Below are positions 16,249 to 24,455 of a stretch of 50,837 nucleotides of DNA, in pieces. Source of the stretch: Hyphomicrobiaceae bacterium. Its GTDB lineage: Bacteria; Pseudomonadota; Alphaproteobacteria; Rhizobiales; Hyphomicrobiaceae. The DNA lies in assembly GCA_021775735.1 (NCBI GenBank), contig JAJFHG010000014.1:1-50837 (forward strand), given 5' to 3'. Position 1 is the stretch's first letter, and each line of letters begins with the position of its first letter. Under the pieces are notes generated by a model. That model was not told the origin of the DNA, made no database searches, and saw nothing but the letters and a program-made list of their open reading frames with translations. The position numbers were made by a program, and so were the translations under genes.

Positions 16249-16821
16249 ATGCCCAAAATTGTTGAAACGATTGTCACCACATCGGATGGTGATGGCAACG
16301 TACATATTGCGCCGTTGGGATTAATCGCTGACGGTGATCATTGGCTGATTGGCCCGTTTAAACCGTCCCGCACGCTCGACAATTTACGTGCAGTCCCATT
16401 CGCAGTAGCTAGCCACACCCAGGATGTGCGCGTCTTCGCGGGCTGTCTAACGGGACGTAAAGATTGGCCACTCAAGCGCGCGGGCAAGGTGCCGGGCAGT
16501 TATCTCGCCGTGTCCCAAAGCCACTGGGAACTCAAGGTGGTTGATATTGAAGAAGATGATGTGCGTCCAAAGTTTCGTTGCAAGCTGGTGCATCAAGAGG
16601 CTCATGCGCCGTTTGCGGGCTTGAACAGGGCGCAAGCCGCGGTCATTGAGTGCGCGGTGTTGGTGTCGCGCTTAAAGATGCTTGAGGCGGACAAAATCGA
16701 AGCTGAACTTAAGTATCTTGAGATTGCGATATCAAAAACAGCAGGGCCTGAAGAGCTTGAAGCTTGGAGCTGGCTGATGGAGCGCGTTGATGCTTGGCGG
16801 GTAGACCAAAAGAATAAATAA
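16249..16821 (+). CDS. DUF447 family flavin-reductase-like protein of the C1 cofactor cluster
   Basis: A 190-aa protein from ATG 16249; the open frame from 16225 begins at a TTG without a site. The pattern VETIVTTSDGDGNVHIAPLGL, a split-barrel flavin-binding start, and a helical C-terminal half match DUF447, which is shared by methanogens and H4MPT-using methylotrophs. The exact step is unknown; a role in H4MPT or methylofuran synthesis is inferred. It is the last gene of the plus-strand operon and converges with mfnF. Confidence 0.75.
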   Translation: MPKIVETIVTTSDGDGNVHIAPLGLIADGDHWLIGPFKPSRTLDNLRAVPFAVASHTQDVRVFAGCLTGRKDWPLKRAGKVPGSYLAVSQSHWELKVVDIEEDDVRPKFRCKLVHQEAHAPFAGLNRAQAAVIECAVLVSRLKMLEADKIEAELKYLEIAISKTAGPEELEAWSWLMERVDAWRVDQKNK

Positions 16822-16854
16822 AGAGCACCGGTGCGCTTTTCTGAGCCAAATGTA

Positions 16855-17889
16855 TTAGGCCTCAAAGTTTTGAGCCGCTAAATGCGCTATTGCGACGGCA
16901 GGTGCAGACCGGGTTGCGGATCGCAGAACTTTCTTATCGGCGTGAGCAAGGGTGCCAAAATCTTTGGCCGGACGGCCAACCCGGTGCGCAAGAACGCGCG
17001 CTGTATCTGATCCAATTCCAGCTGAAATAATTGGAGCCGATAGCGGCAGCTCCAGACCTGAGATGATGCGCATAAGATCATCTTGAATAGATCGTACCTG
17101 TGCTTCGCGCACAAATGCAGCAGCATGGCGCCAATCATCGCGCGTCCCATCTTGCTTATCGCAACCAAACATACGGGCAAAACGCGCCACACTGTCTTCA
17201 ACGCTTTGTGAGCGCCCATCTGCTGTTTGGTGCAGGTCTAATCCCTTAGGCAGCTCGCCAAGAATCCGACGGACATCGCCCATCGTGGCCAGCACCTCAC
17301 GCGCCAGCGTCTGCCACCGCCCTTGAAAGGGTGCTACTGAGGTGACAGCCATGACAGGTGTACGGGTCATGCCAGTATAAACGAGCTCACCGCTGACCAA
17401 TCTTTCTGCGTCAGTCGTTCCGGCCGGTATCGCAACGTTATTGTGAAACGGTATAATGTCGGTGGTGGTGGATCCAAAATCAATCAGGATGCCGTCTGAA
17501 ACTTGTTGTGCTGCGAATGTCGCCGAGGCTAGAAAATTGGTCGAGCCTGTGTTGTCTGGATCGGCTTTCGCGGTTTCTGCTGATCCAAAGCCTGTTGCGC
17601 CGCGCCAAAAAAGCACGTTAGGTCCAAGCTTGTCGGTAAGTGTATTAACCAGCGTTGTGACGCCGGTCGCACGGTCGGTAAAGAGGTCTGAAAGTTCACC
17701 CGTCATGGTGATGCCGATTACATCGGAGCCGTCGATAACCGGCTTGGCAAGGTCAAGCGCGTCGTGCAACTTGTCGAGCCCTTGCCAAAGCGGACAGACA
17801 AATTGGTCTACCCGATTAACACGCCCGTCGCTGACAACTGCAATTTTAAGATGTGCCCCACCCACATCAAGGCCAACTGACGACGCCAT
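16855..17889 (-). CDS. mfnF: MfnF-like synthase of methylofuran (ASKHA/hydantoinase-like fold)
   Basis: A 344-aa protein of the actin-like ATPase/hydantoinase-oxoprolinase fold. SVGLDVGGAHLKIAVV is the first phosphate loop and LIDFGSTTTDIIP the second. Archaeal MfnF joins the furan diphosphate to glutamyl-tyramine; the same fold and the linkage to mfnB/mfnE support that call. ATG 17889 is chosen; a longer TTG start at 17919 is possible. It diverges from the HisA-like gene with only 75 bp between them, so the two may share a control region. Confidence 0.78.
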   Translation of the reverse strand: MASSVGLDVGGAHLKIAVVSDGRVNRVDQFVCPLWQGLDKLHDALDLAKPVIDGSDVIGITMTGELSDLFTDRATGVTTLVNTLTDKLGPNVLFWRGATGFGSAETAKADPDNTGSTNFLASATFAAQQVSDGILIDFGSTTTDIIPFHNNVAIPAGTTDAERLVSGELVYTGMTRTPVMAVTSVAPFQGRWQTLAREVLATMGDVRRILGELPKGLDLHQTADGRSQSVEDSVARFARMFGCDKQDGTRDDWRHAAAFVREAQVRSIQDDLMRIISGLELPLSAPIISAGIGSDTARVLAHRVGRPAKDFGTLAHADKKVLRSATRSAPAVAIAHLAAQNFEA

Positions 17890-17964
17890 GTCTTGATCCC
17901 AAATTCCACCCACTTGCAAATTAGACTAAGCTACAAATAAACACACGTCATCTAGAGCTGGGTA

Positions 17965-18672
17965 ATGAGATTAATACCTGTCATTGATTTGCAGCATGGA
18001 GAGGTTGTGTCCGCAGTTGGTGGTGAACGCGATCACTATCAACCGCTACACTCACCTTTGAGTGCATCCACAACGTTTACAAGTGTCGCTGACGGTCTTT
18101 TGCAACACTATCCGTCTCCAATCCTATATGTTGCAGACCTGGATGCCATTGAAGGTGTTGGCAGTCACACAAAAGAAATAACGGCGTATCTCGAAGCGAA
18201 GCCAGATGTATATGTTTGGGTGGATTCAGGTTTACGGGAACTGTCTGCGTTTGCATTAAGTGGTATGCCGGTTAATCAGCATGTTGTTGTGGGCACGGAG
18301 AATTTTTTAAAAACAGCTGACCTTCATTCGTTCCTGCCTGCATTTGGTACCAAAATTTTATTGTCTCTCGACTTTCGTGGATCGGAATTTTTGGGCCCTG
18401 CGCATCTTCTCGAGCAAAATAATCTTTGGCCACAACGCGTTATCGTGATGACGCTGAGTGCCGTTGGTAAAGGTCAGGGGCCCGACTTCAAAAGAGTAGC
18501 AGACATTGTCAAGGTTGCTGGCACGCGCGAAGTTTATGCCGCTGGCGGTGTGCGTTCGTTGGCAGACCTGAAGCGGCTTGGCGAAATAGGCGCATCTGGT
18601 GCGCTTGTCTCAACCGCCTTACACACTGGGCAAATAAAAACCGGCGACCTCGAGGAGATCGCCGGTTTTTGA
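17965..18672 (+). CDS. HisA/HisF-like TIM-barrel protein of the H4MPT/methylofuran cluster
   Basis: A 235-aa protein with HisA-type features: MRLIPVIDLQHGEVVSAVGG at the N-terminus, LYVADLDAIEG, and the C-terminal phosphate site AAGGVRSLADLKRL and ASGALVSTALHTG. The position among C1-cofactor genes, far from his genes, suggests an unknown step in H4MPT or methylofuran synthesis, as for HisA-like genes in other methylotroph clusters. A true histidine isomerase cannot be excluded from sequence alone. The last codons double as a terminator stem. Confidence 0.75.
   Translation: MRLIPVIDLQHGEVVSAVGGERDHYQPLHSPLSASTTFTSVADGLLQHYPSPILYVADLDAIEGVGSHTKEITAYLEAKPDVYVWVDSGLRELSAFALSGMPVNQHVVVGTENFLKTADLHSFLPAFGTKILLSLDFRGSEFLGPAHLLEQNNLWPQRVIVMTLSAVGKGQGPDFKRVADIVKVAGTREVYAAGGVRSLADLKRLGEIGASGALVSTALHTGQIKTGDLEEIAGF
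18636..18672 (+). terminator. Terminator embedded in the 3' end of the HisA-like gene
   Basis: AAAAACCGGCGA (18636-18647) pairs with TCGCCGGTTTTT (18659-18670), a 12-bp stem with an 11-nt loop whose T-run runs into the TGA stop. The hairpin lies wholly inside the coding region, so codons here serve two purposes. The A-tract on the left would let it work for the minus strand as well. Confidence 0.8.
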
Positions 18673-18825
18673 ATTGTAGTTCATAGCCATAATCTGAAGA
18701 TCCAGACCTTGGCTCTAGCCGTTCCAACGGCCAGAAAGCAGTCTACCCAATCGCTGAAGCAGACCCCCCTTCATGGGAGGGGCAGGATTATTATTTTCGT
18801 CACCCTGCCCAGGATGGTTTCCGCT

Positions 18826-19341
18826 TCAAGACTTGGCCGCAGCAAATGGGTGGGCAGCTGAATCACGCTGAGCTGTAGCTTCTGCAGCGGTTGGCTTGCC
18901 AGCAATCGCGCGAGCAATCGCTTCTTTTGTTGCGGTGTAGTTGTATTCCTGGATCTTTGCATCGTCTGCAGCTTCCCAGTGAATGAACACGCCAACTAAA
19001 ACATATATGTCGTCAGCTTCATCAGCAGGGATAACGCCTTCAGCAACAGAGTCCTGAACAGCTTTAGCAACACCATATTGAGCCGGGCCAAACATTTGAA
19101 CAGCTTGGCGTGCGTCTTTGATGGTCACTTTGTTGAACATGCAGGTGTTTGGCTTACATGGCAGGTTTGGTGCGATGACAGCCAGCAAAGACGTAAAACC
19201 GTCTTTGTTGTTGGTCAGCGAGTTGCAGAATGCTTGTTCAGCAGCACTGCCACGTGGTCCAATGAGTAGATCGATGTGAGCGACTTCATTGCCGTCACCA
19301 ACAAGTGACTCACCAACAAGAACGCGATTAATTTTGGCCAT
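18826..19341 (-). CDS. fae: Formaldehyde-activating enzyme
   Basis: A 171-aa cytoplasmic enzyme that condenses formaldehyde with H4MPT to methylene-H4MPT, the entry to C1 oxidation. ATG 19341 follows GGGAGGA; the frame is open upstream to 19464 but that stretch is not Fae-like. Family marks: [25 protein letters not shown] with the catalytic His at residue 22, [19 protein letters not shown], and IFGPAQYG-type [13 protein letters not shown]. The 228-bp upstream gap suggests its own promoter, as expected for an abundant protein. Confidence 0.96.
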   Translation of the reverse strand: MAKINRVLVGESLVGDGNEVAHIDLLIGPRGSAAEQAFCNSLTNNKDGFTSLLAVIAPNLPCKPNTCMFNKVTIKDARQAVQMFGPAQYGVAKAVQDSVAEGVIPADEADDIYVLVGVFIHWEAADDAKIQEYNYTATKEAIARAIAGKPTAAEATAQRDSAAHPFAAAKS

Positions 19342-19569
19342 TATGGAGTATCCTCCCGAGTTATATCTAACAAAAAACCGCCAACACCAAAAATAGCCCG
19401 ACCAGTTAAGTCCAGGATAAAAGAGTTGGCAGTGGGCGTCCCAAACTATCTTTGTTGTCAGCATTCAGCGAATTTGGGTCCGCTGAAGGGGTTGTCCAGA
19501 TAGATGCGCCGCTTGGCGCTGGCTTTAGATAGCCTCCCAGATGGGCTGAGGGCAAGGGGCTTTCCGACT

Positions 19570-20472
19570 TTAGCGTGCGGCAAAGCGGCAAAGTTGGCTT
19601 GTAAAGAGTGTGGCGACGACAAAGTCGGCGCTGGTACCCGGATTAATGCCCCCTTTTTTGAGCTCCTGATCAAATTCGAGCAGATTTTGGTGGGCCTTGG
19701 ACCCTTCCTTCAGGGGTGCCCAGCTGGGCATGAGATCGCGCGCACGATCCTGGACGGTTGCAGCCCGCTGTGCGCCAAATTTTCGAACAATATGGCTGTC
19801 AGGGAAGTCTTGCAGCATGTGCATATAGAGCGTGGTCACGACGCGGTCGTCCCACGCCATCGTGGTGCCCCGAGATGGGTCAACGCCTGCAAGGACCAGC
19901 GTTTTGTCGACGATGGGGATATGGTGGGTAAAGATATCGTCGAAATTTGAGATATAGGCTTTGGCAATGCGGTCGGTGTTCGCGGCGAGACGCATGGCGT
20001 GGATCAGCCCAACATTGCCATCGCTGGTGTGTACATCGCCTTTTTCCGCTGTGCCAAGTCCGCCAGGATTTGCTTCGCGGATGGCGGCAAAAACGTCATC
20101 GGCGTCTTGTTGATCAAGGTTTGATAAAATATTGTCGAGTGACACTTTGAGGTCACCGGATGGATTGCGTGTCTCAAAGGCTGCGGCGATTGGTACGCAT
20201 AATAAAATAATGCCAAGATTAGTGTTGCAGCCTGCCGCCTCCATGCTTGCCGCGACAGCATGTTTGATGCGTCGCCCGACTGGCAAGTTTGCGTCTGCAA
20301 TGATCGGGGCTGCGGCGCTGGCACTTTTTTCAAAGTGGGCAATATCCATATCATGACCACCAGCAAAGACATGAACATTGCCAGGCTTTAAAGCTTGGAG
20401 CTCCGCGGCACATGCACTTAAAAAAGCAGTCTCAATTTCGTGTTGCGCGTTGGTCTGAGAGGGCGCCGTCAT
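19570..20472 (-). CDS. CitG/triphosphoribosyl-dephospho-CoA synthase-like protein of the C1 cluster
   Basis: A 300-aa all-helical protein with CitG-family marks: LQALKPGNVHVFAGGHDM at the N-terminus, AGCNTNLGIILLCVPIAAA, and NPGGLGTAEKGDVHT. CitG transfers a triphosphoribosyl-type group, and the homologue in methylotroph H4MPT clusters (orf7-like) is thought to act on a phosphoribosyl intermediate. The start ATG lies 1 nt after the stop of the preceding ATP-grasp gene, so the two are coupled. The reaction is inferred. Confidence 0.78.
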   Translation of the reverse strand: MTAPSQTNAQHEIETAFLSACAAELQALKPGNVHVFAGGHDMDIAHFEKSASAAAPIIADANLPVGRRIKHAVAASMEAAGCNTNLGIILLCVPIAAAFETRNPSGDLKVSLDNILSNLDQQDADDVFAAIREANPGGLGTAEKGDVHTSDGNVGLIHAMRLAANTDRIAKAYISNFDDIFTHHIPIVDKTLVLAGVDPSRGTTMAWDDRVVTTLYMHMLQDFPDSHIVRKFGAQRAATVQDRARDLMPSWAPLKEGSKAHQNLLEFDQELKKGGINPGTSADFVVATLFTSQLCRFAAR

Positions 20473-20473
20473 A

Positions 20474-21400
20474 TCAGTCCATCTCTTTCAGACTGGCTAA
20501 AAAACCGTCAGCGAGAGCGGCTGCAATATCGACGTCACTGACACTATGAAGCCCTTTCCAGGCAGGGTTTGAATTGATTTCAAGCACCAGGAGTTGGCCT
20601 GACGTTGGATCTTGAATGAGGTCAACACCGGCATAATTTGCGCCAACCGCGCGACATGCTGCAAGCGCTAATTGTGCCATCTCATCGGACAGAGTGAGTG
20701 GTGCGGGTTTACCGCCTTGATGGACGTTGGTGACCCAATATGCGCCTTGGCGGGACATGGCGGCAAGCACCTGCCCGTTGCACACGAAGACGCGGATATC
20801 TGCAAACGTGTCGGCTTTGTCATCGCGTAAATAATGCTGCAGATAGTAGACATCACCGACGGTATCTGGTGGCGGCAAGTCGGCGGCAGTGTCGGCGCGC
20901 ATAACCCCGTTTCCCTGGCTGCCAAACAATGGCTTGACGACCAAGGGGCGATCTATTTGATGCGCTTCTTTGTTCGCGCGGGCGTGGCCCTCAATAACGC
21001 GCGTTGTTGGTACGGGCAGGCCTGCCTTTTGAAATAGAAACGTAGCTGTTGACTTGTCGACGCAGCGTTCAATCGTGCGCGCATCGTTCCAAACCATCAC
21101 ACCGCTTTCTCTCAAAGCATGTAAAATGCCAAGCCGAAACGTGATCTGTTCTAGGCTGCCCGTTGAGATGGCACGCACAAATGCTGCATCGGGCAATTGC
21201 TGATCAAAGCCTGGGATGTCAAGACCGTATGGGCAAGACGTATCGAACGCGCATGCTTTCAGGGTCGTGGTAACGACCTCTGCGCCACGCTGTTCAAACG
21301 CAGCTACAAGTTGGCGGGCATGCCAATCACCGCCCCCGTCTTCAACAAATAAGACCAGGCGTTTTGGAGATGAGCTCTTGGGATCACGCGAAGCTGGCAT
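20474..21400 (-). CDS. RimK-like ATP-grasp ligase of the C1 cofactor cluster
   Basis: A 308-aa ATP-grasp enzyme, with PLVVKPLFGSQGNGVMRA (ATP-binding loop), DIRVFVCNGQVLAAMSR, and LVLEINSNPAWKGL (metal-binding end). RimK-like ligases add glutamate or another amino acid to a carboxyl group; in methanogens such enzymes glutamylate H4MPT or F420. It overlaps mch by 17 nt when started at ATG 21400; an in-frame upstream start at 21454 would overlap more. It resembles the orf5-type gene next to mch in other methylotrophs. Substrate unproven. Confidence 0.78.
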   Translation of the reverse strand: MPASRDPKSSSPKRLVLFVEDGGGDWHARQLVAAFEQRGAEVVTTTLKACAFDTSCPYGLDIPGFDQQLPDAAFVRAISTGSLEQITFRLGILHALRESGVMVWNDARTIERCVDKSTATFLFQKAGLPVPTTRVIEGHARANKEAHQIDRPLVVKPLFGSQGNGVMRADTAADLPPPDTVGDVYYLQHYLRDDKADTFADIRVFVCNGQVLAAMSRQGAYWVTNVHQGGKPAPLTLSDEMAQLALAACRAVGANYAGVDLIQDPTSGQLLVLEINSNPAWKGLHSVSDVDIAAALADGFLASLKEMD

Positions 21401-22355
21401 CGACAATGTCAGGTGCAAGTTTGCCAGCGTGGAAGGAGGATCCAGTCTCAACATTTGAAACGGTTACGACGGCTGGGCTAAATAACATGCCGTCGATTTT
21501 GTAAAAGTCACCTTCGACTGCTGCAAAAATCTCAGCAAATGGCTTGCCATAGGCCTCAGAGCCAGATGATGGGAGCTCATTGGCCAACTTTTGGGCTTCT
21601 GCATCAGAGCCTTTCACAAACAATTGCACCCGACCGCCATAGATGATGGCATCGTTGGTGCGTCCCATGGCTTTGACAAAGTCAGGAGCCGGTGGCGCGA
21701 TCGGGGCAACACCATACCCATCAAGAATGTTATTGAGGTCAAAGTGCAGTTCATGAGCTTTATGAAGCCCAACCTCCAGAACGCGGGCTGCAATTTGTAC
21801 CGTGCCAGCGAGGCTACTGGTTGGGGCGTAGAGGATTGTTAAATCACGGGCGTTGACTTTACAGGCGTCTGCAACTGTTTTTACAACGGATGCGGGCGGA
21901 GCTTTGTCGCCCTCAATCACTAACGAGGCTTTGTCATGATGATCGACATAGTTAAGTTCTTTATAAAGCTCTTCAACGCGGGACAACGCACGCGCTGGGC
22001 CTGAACCAAGTGCAAAAAAGCCGCTGTCTTCTTCCGAGATGGTCCAACCGGCGTACTGGCTGGCAAGACACGCCACAACTGGGTTTGTGGAATGAACCAT
22101 GACACCAAGTGGCCACCGTTCGAGACCACTGTTGGATGTGAGTGCAACAGTGCCAAGTCCACCCATGCAAATTTCGCCCAACTGACGTCCTGCTTCTAGG
22201 CTTCCTGTGCAATTAGCCCCAAGATCAATCTGACGTTCGCCAGCGTCACCGCTGGCTACATCGCAACGCAATTCGCGCGCATTGGCTGCGAGGTTGTCGA
22301 CCAATTTTGCCGCTCCTGCGGAAACGGAGGGGCTTGTGCCAAGTGTTGCTGTCAT
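21384..22355 (-). CDS. mch: Methenyltetrahydromethanopterin cyclohydrolase
   Basis: A 323-aa cytoplasmic enzyme that hydrolyses methenyl-H4MPT to formyl-H4MPT. The family shows in CMGGLGTVALTSN, VHSTNPVVACLASQYAGW, LGSGPARALSRVEELY, and SLAGTVQIAARVLEVGLHKAHEL. The length is normal. The start overlaps the upstream ATP-grasp stop by 4 nt (ATGA). It lies between two ATP-grasp genes and downstream of mtdB in one minus-strand operon, giving the classic methylotroph C1-oxidation order. Confidence 0.96.
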   Translation of the reverse strand: MTATLGTSPSVSAGAAKLVDNLAANARELRCDVASGDAGERQIDLGANCTGSLEAGRQLGEICMGGLGTVALTSNSGLERWPLGVMVHSTNPVVACLASQYAGWTISEEDSGFFALGSGPARALSRVEELYKELNYVDHHDKASLVIEGDKAPPASVVKTVADACKVNARDLTILYAPTSSLAGTVQIAARVLEVGLHKAHELHFDLNNILDGYGVAPIAPPAPDFVKAMGRTNDAIIYGGRVQLFVKGSDAEAQKLANELPSSGSEAYGKPFAEIFAAVEGDFYKIDGMLFSPAVVTVSNVETGSSFHAGKLAPDIVDASFA

Positions 22356-23503
22356 ATCGATTGGTCCTTCTCAATGGAGCTGTCATACAGCATCTTTTTA
22401 AGGCTCGCGAGGCGCGCGATGCATAATTCTTCAGCGTCTTGTGGCGAGGGGCCATCCGCATGCACGCTGGCCAACGGCTGACTGCGCGCAACGTTTGTAC
22501 CTTTGAGCGGACGATCACCTGCCCACTTAGGCCACACTTCGGTGTGGATCTCGATAGGCCCCTGATCGGCATACAAAACCGAGCAGGCTTTGGCCGTGGC
22601 CGAGGACCAATTATCCTGCAAATAAGCGGCGGGATCCCCACCTTCACAGGCAATGATGTGTGCTTTGAACAATGTGCCCTTATGATCATCATGAACATCA
22701 AGGGTCGCGCCGGGACGTGGATTTATTTCAAGACAGAACACGCCATCCGCGTTGATGATGAAATCAATTGAGATAAGCCCTTTGAGGTCGGCGGCTTCTG
22801 TTATTGCCAATGCGGCTTCCAGGATGGCTGTTTCTTGAGCAGGTGGCAGCTCAATATGACTGACCGCGCCGCCATAGCGAAACGGTGTAGCAGGCGTTGG
22901 TGATGGCCATTGTTTGGAAAGTGCGAATGCCGTGCCACCTTTGCCAACAATTGCGAGAACTGAAACAGCTTGACCTGCGATGTGGCGTTGAAAGTAGGTT
23001 TTGGACGTTGCTTTGGTCGCGTTTGTGCAGACCTTGATATGTAGGCCGCCGCTGCCACCAATACGTTTTCTTAGCCAACCCTTAGGATCTGCAGGCGCGT
23101 TCACCCTGATTTCTGGATGGGTAATGGCAAGTTTGTCGAGCAGATCAAAAAAGACAACCGGGTCTTTAAGCGCTGCGATCGTATCCGCGTCCGGCCCAAG
23201 CAGCGGAAACTGTTTGCCAAGCTTTCTGATAAGATGTGTCCTGTCTTCAAAACCGCTACCGAGGACGAGACCTTTCACGGGCTGATCGCACTTGGATTGT
23301 AGGACGTGCAAGGCATCGATCAAGGATTTGGAACGCAAACCAACACGCATGTGTGCTGGAAGACAAATGTTGTCACCAAGGTTGCAGGCAAGGTCTTGGT
23401 CGCCAAAACAATCAACGACCAGCGGGCGATATCCCGCCCGCTTGGCCGATGTTGCTAGTGCGCGCCCTGAAAGGGCGGTAATGAGGATGGGTTCCTCAGC
23501 CAC
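22352..23503 (-). CDS. ATP-grasp ligase, candidate glutamate ligase of methylofuran/H4MPT (MfnD/Orf17-like)
   Basis: A 383-aa ATP-grasp protein with a Rossmann-like N-domain (ILITALSGRALATSAKRAGY), the ATP loop around KRIGGSGGLHIKV, and the metal site in CLEINPRPGATLDVHDD. The GTG start at 23503 uses TTAAGG that overlaps the mtdB stop. In methanogens the ATP-grasp ligase MfnD joins glutamate to tyramine; methylotrophs add a longer polyglutamate tail to methylofuran. Either role fits; none is proven. The gene is coupled to mch by a 4-nt overlap. Confidence 0.72.
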   Translation of the reverse strand: MAEEPILITALSGRALATSAKRAGYRPLVVDCFGDQDLACNLGDNICLPAHMRVGLRSKSLIDALHVLQSKCDQPVKGLVLGSGFEDRTHLIRKLGKQFPLLGPDADTIAALKDPVVFFDLLDKLAITHPEIRVNAPADPKGWLRKRIGGSGGLHIKVCTNATKATSKTYFQRHIAGQAVSVLAIVGKGGTAFALSKQWPSPTPATPFRYGGAVSHIELPPAQETAILEAALAITEAADLKGLISIDFIINADGVFCLEINPRPGATLDVHDDHKGTLFKAHIIACEGGDPAAYLQDNWSSATAKACSVLYADQGPIEIHTEVWPKWAGDRPLKGTNVARSQPLASVHADGPSPQDAEELCIARLASLKKMLYDSSIEKDQSI

Positions 23504-23514
23504 ACGCTAAAACC

Positions 23515-24414
23515 TTAACTGATAAGTCCTCGGGCAGTTTTAAACGCATCGCGGAAGTCATAATGCTGAGCTTCTGTGGCGTTGATCATCTGTTTTAGAA
23601 GACCAGACTGTGTTTTGTATTTCACATCGCCAATGGCAAGAGGGCCAACGCCCAACGCATCACAGCCTGGAATTTGTTCGCCATTCATAAATAATTCCAT
23701 GCCTTCAACGCCCGGTGGTGGCACGGCATTAACGTCGGCCACAACCAGAAGCTTCTTGGCGCGTTCTTTATCTTCTTTTGACACGACTTGGACACCAGCT
23801 GCAGCGGCTGCGTAAATAATTTCAGCGTTTGCAATGATGTCGGCTTTCTGTTCCGGTGTCTCACCAGCAACGGGTTCAAGATCAACGCCAAAACGTTCTT
23901 TTGAAACGGCCGCCGCCTTGATAACCCGGTCAACACCGCGATGGGCGACGAGTTGAACGTCTGCGCCTTCTAAAGCTGAGATAATTGACGAAGCAAAACC
24001 AACAACGCCGGTTGCACCAAAGATGGCGACCTTGGTTCCCTTTAAGCTTCGGCCCAGCTTTTGTTTCAGAACTTGTTCAACAAGGGCAACCATGCCAGCA
24101 GCGGTTGTGAATGATCCGGCAGGGTCAGCGAATGTTGACAGTTGGAATGGGGGTACCAAGGCATCCTGGGCTGCTTTGATCATATCAAGAGCCAGGATTG
24201 CGTCTTTGCCGCCAAAGAAGAAACCGGTGCGCACACCATAGTCAGGTGGACGTGAGAAAATAGCGTCCTGTACGAGTGGGCGGACTTCATCGAGTGATAC
24301 GTTGGTGTACGGTACAATTGTTTTGTAGCCTGCGTCAGCCGCCATATTTACATCAAATGGGCTCACGTGTTTATTTGGTTCCAGCATATGCAGGATTGGA
24401 CGCGCATCGCTCAT
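23515..24414 (-). CDS. mtdB: Methylene-tetrahydromethanopterin dehydrogenase, MtdB type
   Basis: A 299-aa NAD(P)-dependent enzyme that oxidises methylene-H4MPT. ATG 24414 is preferred because GGGAG lies 10 nt upstream; an ATG at 24432 adds six residues. The N-domain has HMLEPNKHVSPFDVNMAADAGY and the coenzyme site is KVAIFGATGVVGFASSIISA. It matches MtdB (H4MPT) rather than MtdA. It heads the segment mtdB, ATP-grasp, mch on the minus strand, 41 nt behind the beta-RFAP synthase gene. Confidence 0.94.
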   Translation of the reverse strand: MSDARPILHMLEPNKHVSPFDVNMAADAGYKTIVPYTNVSLDEVRPLVQDAIFSRPPDYGVRTGFFFGGKDAILALDMIKAAQDALVPPFQLSTFADPAGSFTTAAGMVALVEQVLKQKLGRSLKGTKVAIFGATGVVGFASSIISALEGADVQLVAHRGVDRVIKAAAVSKERFGVDLEPVAGETPEQKADIIANAEIIYAAAAAGVQVVSKEDKERAKKLLVVADVNAVPPPGVEGMELFMNGEQIPGCDALGVGPLAIGDVKYKTQSGLLKQMINATEAQHYDFRDAFKTARGLIS

Positions 24415-24455
24415 TCTTTTCTTTGCTCCCATCGTGAAGGTGGTGGTGGTGAGGC

